Part shown: positions 23,796 to 34,445 of the stretch, piece by piece
Position numbering within the stretch: position 1 is the first letter of the stretch
Layout: each line of letters opens with the position of its first letter
From: Scenedesmus sp. ARA3
Taxonomy: Eukaryota > Chlorophyta > Chlorophyceae > Sphaeropleales > Scenedesmaceae
DNA: 64,000 nt
Reading direction: 5' to 3'
Assembly (NCBI GenBank): GCA_004335835.1
Contig: RWJK01001645.1
Location: forward strand, 13,620 to 77,619
Translations under genes and position numbers: made by a program
The notes under the pieces: generated by a model
Told to the model about the DNA's origin: nothing
Databases searched by the model: none
The model's input: only the letters and a program-made list of their open reading frames with translations

Positions 23796-26700
23796 TTTGT
23801 ATGTTGTTACGCGACTCCCACTCATATGACTTTTTGACATGAACTGGTTTGCCAAATTGCGCGCGTTTCAAGCCTTGCATATGCTCCCGCAGCGCCTCAA
23901 AATTATTTTTCGGTTATTCTATGTGGAGTGATTCATGCTAGGCGTCACGCAGCGACCGCGCACGCCTGTTTCGGTCCTGCTATACACCGAAACCAAGCTC
24001 AACAGCGCTACAGGGCGCGTCAATGCGTGTTATCGTGCTATAAATCAAAATGAGTCATTAATTAAATCCCTTTTCTGCAAGTACATCGCTTGCTGCCCAT
24101 CCATGTTTTGTTCGAGAACTTCCTGCAGAAATTTGCTGTGTCACCTGCTGATTGCAGCAGATCACAGCAGTGCAGCGCCTTGAATGCACGCTGATTACAA
24201 TTAGAGCTGTTCAAGTTATGCTTTGGTGTGATCTAATAAGTGCGGCACATGTAAGTTGTTGGCAAACACTGCGTTGGCAACGCAGCAGTGCAAGCAGCAC
24301 ACTGACGCACAATCAAGCAGCGTAGCCGCTTGTTTGCGCTTTAAACGACGCAATACTATCATAAGCCGCAAATGTATGTGCTCAAGCGACTTCTGCGCAA
24401 TTGTGTTTCTGAAAGAAAACGGCATTGACAACATGTTCAAGCAGCAGCTGTCAGGACATCACAGTGTACACTGCAACATCACCGCAGCGCTGCTAGCAGC
24501 ATCCTGTACGACGCAGTAAAAGAAGCTGGGAGTCGCGCATAAAGATCCCCTTCGGATCTGCCTATCTTTGCGCCATTTGACTAGTCTTCTTATCGATATG
24601 CTCAACTTCAACACGCCTGTGGATTGGCATCGAACTGTTGTGGTTGTGGTGCTCTTTCAAAGGGCGCCAGCTGGCGCCGCAATTTGACTCCCCGCATCAT
24701 TGTGTCCTCCTCGATATACGGCCGATCTGGCACGAAATCATGTCGTTCTATGGTGGTGTGCACGTGCACTGTGTTAGTTTATGCGCAGATCTCTGGGAGC
24801 GTTTCTCCCCTCACCGGTCCACGTGCAAGCCCTGCCGCGGCTCATACCGTTTGATACAGCGGCAGGATCCACATGTAATGACCGTGCTTCCTTAATACGA
24901 CGAGGCCCAGCCGTTGGCATGCACGTATGCATGTTGATTGATGATCACCGAGCGCAGATATCTGTGCCATGACAGCGCGCAACGGTGCTAACTGCCAGGT
25001 GTTCGCACGGAGCTGCTGGTTGATGCCAAACCTATCACAGCCACGTCAGCAGCAGCTGCTGCCTGCATGCTCCCTAACACACACATCTGACGTGGATCAG
25101 GCTGACGGCTTACTGCTATCGAACACGTGTCAATTGGCTGCATGCAGTGCAGCTGTTGACAGAGAGTTAGCATTGTACATGGAACACAGCTGCACTGCAT
25201 ACAGCTGTGCATGCTGGCTGTGTTCACTGCAGCATGCCATGTTCACTGTGAAACAGCGTGAACGCCACAAACAAAGCTGCAGGAAGCGAACACCTTGGCA
25301 GCGCAGTGCAGCACACAAGCGCAGCCGCCCTGGGCAAGAGACGCAGTAACTTAAAGTTGAACTTTAGCAGCTGGTGATCGCTGGTATGGATAAGCGTGTA
25401 CGATTCTGTGTTACAGTGCTGCACATGTCACCAACTGCACAATAGCCTACCAAATACGACAATTACGTGCAGCAATTAGATTACCTGCCACTTGCATGTC
25501 CTTGCTCTGCTGCCTGGCTGGGCAAGCAACAGTGCTGCTACAAGCAGTGAAACGACTGCTACACAAGGCAGTGGTAGCAGTAGCGAGCTGGATCTGGTAC
25601 AAATTAATCCCAGAAGGCGGCCAAACAATGCTGGAAATGCATGCATGGTATGGCTGTAGGTTGAACAATGATATCTGACGCCGCGTGGCATGCCGTGCAT
25701 GTGTAAACGGGTGCAAACACGCACCCTCTGCAGGTCCCAAGAGCATGCTAGCCGCTCATAGTGCTGCTGGCGTCCCAAAGCACAAGCGTAAGCGGACAGC
25801 AGTGTGAATGCCACACAGGTCCCATACAGCACACACTGCTGTTCTGCATGTGTGTGAACAACAACAGGTCTGAGGCCCAAGCAAAGGCCTTGTGCTGTGT
25901 AGCTCTCGGTTTCAAACCCCCAACGCTCTGTGCTTACACATCAGGACTTGTGAGGGGAATGCCCGAGCCTCACACCATGCTGCATACCCAACAACACATA
26001 TGTAAGCTTCATGCCTCACTTCTGCTGTCCTTGAGCCAATAATCCAACAAGTTTGTGCCTGCACTCTCACAATCTGGGCTACTTGTGCCATAGTAAACAC
26101 GCTCCACCCCTGGGACGACAGAAACCAAGCATGCAAGGAACCATGCACACCGTAGCCGACACACTCGCAATGGCAGCATACATGACTGTAAGTGGTGTGG
26201 AGCATGGTTGCCAACCGAGTGGCAGGCCAAGACACCTGTGTGAAACACATATGGTACAAGCACATGCATCACAGCCACAGTGGCCATCTCCTGCAGCAGA
26301 GCAGAGAAGATGTGCTGGGCTGGGCCTCACAAAGTGGGCGTGCCACTCCAGCACAGGTGGGATGCAGGCATATCTGTCACAGTATCATGCCAGCCGCCGG
26401 CGGGCTGGCACTCAATGCTGCCAGGCAGACTACTGCACAACGCCGCTGTCAGAACGCAAGCAGGCTGATGCGATTAAGCATTGCTCCCAACACAAGCGTG
26501 GCACCCAATGCAGGCATGGCACCACCAACACAGGAATGCTGCTAAACCAGCGTGAAGAACGACACAACAGGAGTATGGATGAACATGCTCATCCATTGCT
26601 GTTACACGCATTGCTGCTGCTGCCAACACCCGTGCCCAGATCTGCGCTGCTGTCGATGCAATATATACGCGTGGAAGGCAAAGGCTCCAGCAGCAGGTGT

Positions 26701-27648
26701 GCTTGCACCAGCAATAGCAAGCAATACCACCACACAAGCTACTGATCCACCATGCTAACCAGGCAGGTAGCAGCAAGCCCACACCGACAGCAGGAAAGCG
26801 TGCAAAGCAAAGATTGCTCATGTTGCATGAGCAGGCCAGTGCACCGCTGTACCACACAGCCATACTACCAAAGAGTGACGCACGCCGGTAGATCTTTAAA
26901 CCACCAAGCAGCTGCACATACCCGAATCAAGCCGTCAGCACGCGGCCCTACCCAAGACATGTCAGAGGTAAGCAAGAGACACTGCTAAGGTGCAATAGCA
27001 AAGTACAACATGCAAGGGAGAGCACAAAGAATACGAGTAGGCCACTGCGACATTCTGCAGCAGCCAGAATGCGGCATGCAGCTTGCACGTATCGCAACAC
27101 CTGCACTGTAACGTCTCAAGTCAAATCGCCTTACAAGCGTCTGTACGCCTACGCGAGACACAGCAATCAACACGTTCAATACACGTGGCATGCAGTGCCA
27201 TAAGCCTGTGTGCCTCGACACACCAGCACAGCAGTGGTACCCACCAGCACAAGTGGCCAAGCAGTAACCACTGAAAACACCCTGATACGTATGCAACAGA
27301 GCTGCCAACAGCTGACACACCCCTACTGCCAAGCACTGCACTAGCTGCAGTGACGATGCCATTCTTGTTCGCACGTTGCTGATACAAGTAGGCTGCAACT
27401 GCCATCTCCTACAAAACCTGCAGTACCCAATCTTCCCTAGCGCTAACGCACTACCCCCAACATACGCAAAACAAGCAAACCAGCAAAGACCACACCAAAG
27501 AGCAGACAATGCTGCAGCAGAATACTGCTGATAGTGCACAGCCGCCCAGGACCCACCCCCTTCCGTCACCCCTTCAATCGGTACACCAGCTTCTGTCCAG
27601 ACACACAGCCCTTGTCCTGCCGCCCTTGCCCTGCCAGCCCTTCACCGC

Positions 27649-27758
27649 ATGGATGCATGTGTGCTGCCACATGGATGCATGTGTGCTGCCACATGGATGC
27701 ATGTGTGCTGCCAGATGGATGCATGTGTGCTGCCACATGGATGCATGTGTGCTGAGAA
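27649..27758 (+). repeat. 22-bp minisatellite, five copies
   Basis: Five head-to-tail copies of atggatgcatgtgtgctgcc plus two bases begin at 27649, 27671, 27693, 27715 and 27737. Confidence 0.9.
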
Positions 27759-27763
27759 GGCAC

Positions 27764-27812
27764 GCACGCAAGCACACACGCACGCACACACAGACACACA
27801 CACATACTCAGC
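27764..27812 (+). repeat. imperfect CA-rich microsatellite
   Basis: Alternating CA/CG dinucleotides (cacgcacgcaagcacacacg and on) lie directly after the 22-bp minisatellite. Confidence 0.85.
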
Positions 27813-29405
27813 CTGCAGCCTCACACGCCAATGCAGCTGAGCTCCACAAGAGCCTTGCAGGATGCCAGAAGACGCGGTCGTCGAGTGGCATGCATGTGAT
27901 ATGGCACGCACAGCTGCGCCGCAGTAGTGCCAGCAGCACAAGCGCAAATCAGCCACAAGGCCAGCAACAAACAACCTGCCGCGCAAGCTACGAGTAGCGC
28001 GCACATGATCCTTGCACTCACATGGCACCAGGCAAGGCAGAACCAAACCGCTGAGGATGCAGCAAGCCAGCCAACAGCACACCAATGACAATGAAGCAAG
28101 CGGGAGAAAAAGCACGCCACCGGAGATGCAGCAGGTCAGTCAAAAGCAAGCCATTTGCCTGACAAAAAGATGCCAGCCTCAACACACCCAGCCCCGGTCC
28201 AGAGCACTTCAAAGTGTGCTGAGATCGCCACCACATGCATGCACACCACACCATGCACAGCGCTTACCATGCACAAGAGCAACAGGCCAAGAAACCACAT
28301 TGCCGCAAGCCACACAGCACAGAACAAACAGCAGCCGGGCAGGGAGTGCGCTGCCTTACTGTCATAAAGCACCTAGCAGTTTGGTAAAGACACGTGCAGC
28401 GCACATAGAGTTTCAATCGAATGACTCTGGTCGGGGCGCAGCAGCACAGTCTAAATAGCACCAGGCAAGACAGCCCGTCAGGGCTGTCAGTGGCACACGA
28501 TCGCCGCAGTGAAGCAGACAAGCAAAGCCAGCAGCAAATGTGCAACAGCGCAGCACCATGGCAGCTGTGCAGGCTGCTGCAACTGCTACTGCTCCACTTG
28601 TAACAAACACCGCCAATCCCTCCCATAATAAAGATCCAAGTGGGTGCAGCGTGTGGCAAATGGGGAAAAGCCACACGCCTCACTTTATACGTCGGTGCAG
28701 TTGCTCACTGCTCAGCAAATGTGCTTGGCCATGCAAGTTGTGCGCCGATGCCTGCTGCTGAAACATGCAGGCGTCGTCTTGCCATCTACACCACAGAAGT
28801 GATATCACTGCACCACAGCAGTGGTATCACTGCCCAGACTGATGGGTGCCATGTCCTGCAAGAGCAGCATGGCTGCATGCGCAAGGGCGCAGCAGCCAGC
28901 GCACAGCACACAGGACACAGCAAAAACCACCTCGAACCGCAAGCTTTTCGCAGCTGTGCTGTGCTGGGATACAGCGCTTCTTGAGAAACAAAGAGAATTA
29001 ACCCTGGCAACATAAGCCATGAGACGCCCCTCCTGCACGCAGCCTGAGCAACCATCTGCTCTTGATTCAAATGGTCCATCTGGGTTCAATGACGAACTGC
29101 TCAGGCATACAAGTGTGTTTTGCAGGGTGCAAATCACACAGGGGGCAAAACAAGAGAACATCATCCAGGCAGGACATCGTCAAAGTGGCTGACGTCCTGC
29201 AGACACATCCAGGGCAAAGGCAAAAAGCTAAGCAACAGCTCCGGCTGTCCTGAGAATCCAGGGCAGGGTTGCTGTATGGTACACATGCAATTGGCATGAT
29301 GACAGAGAAAGAAAGAGAGACACCGCCACATACCATTTCATCACCCAGCGCTGGCAAACACACACAGCAGCAGCACCACTGCCGGCAAGCTGCTGCTAAA
29401 GGATG

Positions 29406-29879
29406 TCACGGTCCATGAACTGTGGGTCCACTGCCTGTGTGTGCATGCTGCACAGCTGACCAGGAGACACGAAAATAGAGCTCATCCAATGCTTCGTCTA
29501 CGTAAGCTGACACACGATGACCTAGCTGGAGGCCACTGATGGTGGCCCCAGAGGCATCCTGCTGCTGCTCAGTGACTTCCCGCCTAGTGCAGGCCATCGC
29601 TGTGCGCCTGCAGCTCGCACAGGTTCGCCCAGACACGCTGAACGCGGTGCATGTGCACTCCAGCGTGATGGCCCAGCTCGTGCGTGCAAGGGCTGGTGAT
29701 CTCGCAGTCGTCGAAGAGCATGCTCTCGTCCAAGCCTGGCAGCTCATCGCAGCCGCTGTTCTGCGGAGACTGCTGGCAGCTTGTGGCACAAGAGTTGCTG
29801 TCCATGAATTTGGACATGATGCTGAAGCTGAGGTGACTGCTGCGAAAGTCCAAAAAGCGACCCTGCAAAGGCACAACAA
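29406..29879 (-). pseudogene. possible metzincin-type peptidase exon or remnant
   Basis: On the minus strand, after a tttgcag acceptor near 29875, one frame encodes a Cys-rich stretch followed by HELGHHAGVHM, which fits the metzincin zinc-binding pattern HEXXHXXGXXH (as in algal gametolysin, family M11). That frame stops at about 29584. The downstream minus-strand frame (GLQLGHRVSAYVDEALDELYFRVSW, ending at 29406) is offset, so either a short intron or a frameshift separates them. No flanking exons of such a peptidase were found. It could be a degraded gene, an exon of an undetected gene, or chance. Confidence 0.3.
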
Positions 29880-31044
29880 TCCCAGTACAACGTTCAGCGC
29901 CCGAAAAAAGCCATTATATTATTAGTTATTCATTGTCAATCAAAAACGACATGCATGCGACGCTCGTGTCTGTCGAGACGTGCACAATTCCAGGAGCCTG
30001 CTGCGGGCCTGATCAGCCTCATGCTGGCTCACCTAAGAAGCCTTGGCTTATACCAGTCGTTGAAGGCAAACACAGAGTAGGGTTAGCTTCTAGAGTCTGA
30101 TGTAGATTGCTCGTGATGCCCGTTCTGTCTGTTTGAAGGCAATAGTGTGTTTAGTGACTCGACGGGAGATTTCTACAAACGTTTTGAAAGCATCCGCCGC
30201 TGAGGAGCAGGCTATGGCCGCTCGAGAACGAATGTTGCACACGACAAAGCCCTGAACATGCTGCTTTCTCTAGGCGAACGCTTGTCAACTTCATAAGTAT
30301 TTCTTTGCTTGATTTTTACTATAGTCTCTTCTTGGCGCCTTGTGGCTGCCATCGCTCGGCAAGCTGGTTGGTGAAGATACCGCAATCTCAACCGTCAAAT
30401 CATCTCTGCTGCGGTTGAGATGCCCATCGCTGGGCTCCAGCTGTCAACGCAGTATAAAGAATTGCACGTGCTCCAACAGAAGCCTACGCTGTGTTAGTCA
30501 ACTGCTGAAGCCAACGCGCCGGTTGTCCCATCAGCAAATCACTGCTGGCAATGCTGCGTTCTGGCAGCAGTGATCCCATGCCCCAAATGCCCCAGCTGGA
30601 TAGAACAGGATGACATCAAAAGGCTCTCGTCCTTTTCAAATGATTATGAACAATCAAATTTCATGCATAGCTGCGCACCAGGATATGCTGAATATGCAGC
30701 ATGACGCTGGCGCGGCATCATTGGGCCGTCCAATGCGGCAGGTGCTGCATGAATAATTGCCCTCGAGAGTGTTTGGCAAACAGAATGCACCAGTCATTCG
30801 GGCAGGCACCATGCGCACGTCAGAACCAGGTTGTGGGGGCTCCTTCTACGCAGCTAGCCAACCACAGTCACCAGGGTGCAACCCAATGGACACGATCCTA
30901 CGCACGACTGCTGCATCAACAGCGCCTGTGCTGCACATGCAAATCCATATTTTCTTGTGCAGACCCGTCTTTAAACATCATGCGTATCCAGGCGTTGATG
31001 CTATGGCTTGATGGGTAACATGATGATGATGCGTATCCAGGTGC
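29880..31044. other. intergenic, no gene recognised
   Basis: Short unconvincing frames only. A 10-bp perfect inverted repeat (30385-30394 with 30412-30421, 17-nt loop) and a short direct repeat (atgcgtatccagg near 30979 and 31029) are the only structures seen. Confidence 0.4.
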
Positions 31045-32058
31045 TCATGCCTCTGCCACACTGCTCCTGCCTGGTGCAGCTGCCCCGCCCACCACCAGCA
31101 TCCCATCTCCCTGCTTCAGCAAATCCTCCAGATCTCTTGCTGCATGCACAGCCTGCCCAGCCAGGTAGCCAAACAGCAAGCTCTGGCCAACCAGCAGCAG
31201 CGCGGCGCCAGCCACAGCTATGCTCAGCGAGCGCACCGCCTGCAGCAGCAGCAGCAGCAGCAGCAGCGGCGGCAGCGGCGACGGCGGCGCATGCAGCTCA
31301 GGAACACTACAGGAAGGGAGTAATCGCTATGCTAGCTGTTGAAGCGTTTGCCACAGCGCTTCTTCAGCACTCAACATAACCTGCAGTCGATGCCTGCTGA
31401 GTTGACAGCCAACAGAAAAGCAACGTTTAACCAAAGCTGAACCTGGCAAACGAAGCATTGCTGATACACCAGCTCATAATAGTACAGAACCAGTGGTTGA
31501 GGTGTGCAGTGCACAACAGCAAGGCTTCGTACAAACACCCAGCGTTCAGCCAGCATTCAGCGCACCTCCTGCAGCTTGCTGTTGAGGTCTGCCAGCAGCC
31601 ATGTCTGGCAGAAGCAGCCGCCTGGCAGCCCAAACAGCGCAGCAATGACGCCCAGGTCAACGCAGCCGGGCGGGCACTGGTTCTCGGCCGCACCCTCAGC
31701 AGCAGCCAACAATGTAAGTGTATGTTGCTTGGCTGGAGGTGCAGGTGCTGCTGCTGCTGGCGCAGGTGCAGCAGTAACATGCAGATCCTGGGTTGGTGTT
31801 GGCTTTGAACTCACAGGTGCTGCTGGGGGTGGAGGTGCTGCTGCTGCTGCTGCTGCTGCTGCAGGTGGCCACCAGGGGGGTCCTGGCGGCCCGCCACCCC
31901 CTCCGCCTGCTGTTGCTGACAGTGCGCCACTCATGGTGCTGAGCCAGGTGATGCTGCCTGACAGGGCTACTACTGCCAGCAGCAGCAGCAGCACCCAGTT
32001 TGCTGCATTGACCTTGGTGCTGCTGGAGGTGTAGTGGCTCAAGGAGAGGCCTGTTTCT

Positions 32059-32151
<93 letters not shown>

Positions 32152-32379
32152 TCAGCGTTGGTGCCTACCTGTACCCAGCAAGGAAACTGCAGCAGAGCCT
32201 GGTAGGAGCCACAAACACCACCTAGATGCAGCAACCAGCCAAGCAGCAGCAGTGCCCACCTGTGTGTCCGGGCCGCGCTGCCCTGCTTGCTTCAAGCCAC
32301 ACATTCAGACCCAGCACCACTGCAACCAGTGGGCTGAGCAGCAGCACTGCGGTCAGCACAGCTGCCTGCAGCAGCAGCC

Positions 32380-32420
<41 letters not shown>

Positions 32421-33273
32421 TCGCTGTTATGCTCTTCAGGTGTGCCGGCTGTGACCGAACGAAGCACGCCCGGCATGTTCAACATGTTCTGACTAGGCTG
32501 CTCTTGCCAAGATGAACAGGGTGCGCCGTACACTCGAGCAATCAGCGGAAGCGCACTGCTTGCAGAGCTTATGTTGGGCTGGAGTACAATTTGCAGCAGA
32601 TATGCTGCATTGACATGCATGACAAGTAAGCTTGCAGCACGCTCCAGCGACAGCTCAGAACAGTTTGAATGGCACCAGCGCCTCACCTTGAGCCGGTCAA
32701 TGGAGTCTGCTTACACAAAATCAAGCAACCAAAGCGCACTGCTTGCAGCACTCTTGTAGGGCTGGCGTGCTTGTGGCAGCACATGTGCGTGACTGGCAAG
32801 CTTGCAGCAAGCTACACCCAATAGCTATGAACATCATTGACAGCATCATCCTCACCTTGAGCCGGTCAACCGAGTCTGCTGCAACGCCCAGGTCCTTGAA
32901 GATAGAGTCAGTGGTGGCACGTGCCTGCAGCATGCCAGCCGCCCTGCACAGCAGCACAACTCCGGCAGCATCAGTGACAGTGCTTCGACCGATGGTATGT
33001 CACATTTGACCACAACGTAAGTGCAAATCTGTGCGAGTACTGGCGTTTGCTTTGTTTTTTTGCAGGGTCGCAGAGTGTGCTGCTGTTGCTGCTGCTTGAA
33101 GTACTGCCAGCAGCAGAGTATTCGTCTGCAGCTTGTGACAAGCCTGCAGCATGCTGCATGCTTGGTTGAGTCAACCGCAGCAGCAGCTCACCACATGGGC
33201 AGCCCAGTGATGATGAGCAGGCTGCATGCCAGTGGCACAGCTGGGATCTGGTAGGCGCCCCTGCAGCACAGCA

Positions 33274-33366
<93 letters not shown>

Positions 33367-34032
33367 ACGTGCGTCTTTGTGGGATGGCGTCACCAGCAGC
33401 AGGTGCACTAGACACCAAAGGCAGCGTCACACGACAGCATGATGCCGTTCACAGCCAAGACGGTTCTTTCAACGCATCTGTGCCACGGCATCAGCTTGTC
33501 ACGTGCTGGCCAGGTGCTGTCATGCCCTGTGCTGCTGAAAGGGCCTCACCACGTCACCACCGACTTCCTGCGCTCCTGCTGCCAGCCACCAGGCAAGCTT
33601 GTGTACCTGGAAACATTATTAGACCGTGATGAGTGACGCGGCAGCGCGTGTCGATGATTGCCGCAACTAGAACTAAATGTCAGCTCACCCGGGAGACTGC
33701 ATTAAGTTCGGCGCGTCGTAGGTTTCAATTGTTTCAAAGTTCAAAGTTGAATGCGATGCGATCTCGACTTAGCTAGCAGTGCTGCGCACCCAACAACCCT
33801 AGAACAAAAGACCTAGCCTCTTGTCGCAGCAACAGTGCTGCCACAACGCAACTCCCCACAGCTGTCGTCGCTAAAAACCAAACTCCTGCAAGCTTTTTAA
33901 AATTGTGTACGTGAATGCAGCGCTGTCCTGCAAAGGAGCCCTGGTGTCACTCAGCACAAAGAACTGTAGCACATGCATGGCCGCTTGTTTACACTGCCAT
34001 TGAGAAAGGAAAGCACCCGCAATGCCGAACAT
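31045..34032 (-). CDS. unidentified multi-pass membrane protein
   Basis: Six exons read on the minus strand: 34032-33911, 33260-33192, 32943-32856, 32488-32260, 32056-31566 and 31239-31045. Their phases match at every junction and give 397 residues ending in TGA. Hydrophobic segments are IPAVPLACSLLIITGLPMW, a Leu-rich helix with LTAVLLLSPLVAVVLGLNVWL, WVLLLLLAVVALSGSITWL and IAVAGAALLLVGQSLLFGYL, plus weaker ones. A Gly/Pro/Ala-rich loop and a CPPGC segment lie between the third and fourth. The family is not recognised. The first ATG in frame is 34032; the frame stays open for about 140 bases upstream with another hydrophobic stretch, so the true start may lie further up. The CAG tract 32060-32148 is the intron end before the exon starting at 32056. 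Confidence 0.65.
32060..32148 (-). repeat. CTG tract (minus strand) at a 3' splice site
   Basis: About 30 CAG units on the plus strand, read as CTG on the minus strand, run straight into the ctgcag acceptor at 32057. The frame closes if the tract is intronic; retaining it would add a poly-Ala block. Confidence 0.85.
33278..33364 (-). repeat. 29-unit triplet tract near a 3' splice site
   Basis: A pure CAG tract on the plus strand, or CTG on the gene strand, ends about 15 bases before the acceptor at 33261 of the membrane-protein gene. Confidence 0.9.
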
Positions 34033-34269
34033 ATCAATAGTGGCTGCGTTTAATCCGAGCAAAGCTGCACATACGACAACAGCCCACAAACACAGGCTGC
34101 TGCCATCACCAGGGCACCGCCAGAACGCCAGAAATGACTTGTCAGGCGCCACCAGGAGTGCCTCCTGCTTTGTTTGTCACCTGGCATTCATGCAATGTGC
34201 AAGCAGCATCCAGTGACAGCTACAGATCTCAAGCCATGCTGTCACTGCTGCATGTACTGCGCTGCGCAT

Positions 34270-34274
34270 TACAT
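34270..34274 (-). terminator. possible TGTAA poly(A) signal
   Basis: TGTAA on the minus strand, about 55 bases after the S28 stop codon. It fits the usual green algal polyadenylation signal by sequence and spacing. Confidence 0.4.
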
Positions 34275-34327
34275 GCGGCATGATAATGCCAGGGCACAAG
34301 TAGGTGGCTGACCCTAAAGCTGCAAGC

Positions 34328-34390
34328 TCACGCTGCTGGTGCTGTCAGCCTGGATCTGCTGCCTGCTCGGCGACCGAACAACTGCTGCTG

Positions 34391-34445
<55 letters not shown>

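Larger units (their letters stand above)
23796..29405. other. gene-poor region without recognised coding sequence
   Basis: No exon here matches a family I know. Long CTG/CAG tracts, frequent elsewhere, are absent. Reading frames are short and overlap in several frames. From about 25 to 29 kb the plus strand is rich in C and A (cacaca, agcaaca), the mirror image of the G/T-rich introns of plus-strand genes, which hints at minus-strand transcription. A 22-bp minisatellite and a CA repeat lie at 27.6-27.8 kb. Confidence 0.4.

Noticed and set aside
24540..24610. Stretch reminiscent of a spliceosomal snRNA stem-loop (GCGCCATTTGACT)
   Set aside because: The invariant U5 loop sequence is not matched and no Sm-site arrangement was convincing.
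24256..24980. Three overlapping plus-strand frames (60-87 codons) near 24.3-25.0 kb
   Set aside because: No family resemblance, no splice continuity and interruptions in every frame.
27649..27758. Regularly spaced repeats that could suggest a CRISPR array
   Set aside because: Units are directly adjacent with no spacers, and the DNA is eukaryotic.
29539..29925. Plus-strand open frame of 128 codons
   Set aside because: It is antisense to the possible metzincin exon, has no family resemblance and no clear splice context.
32060..32148. Poly-Ala domain in the membrane protein
   Set aside because: Treating the tract as the end of an intron keeps phase with the preceding exon (ACA G joined to AA ACA), so the poly-Ala is probably not translated.
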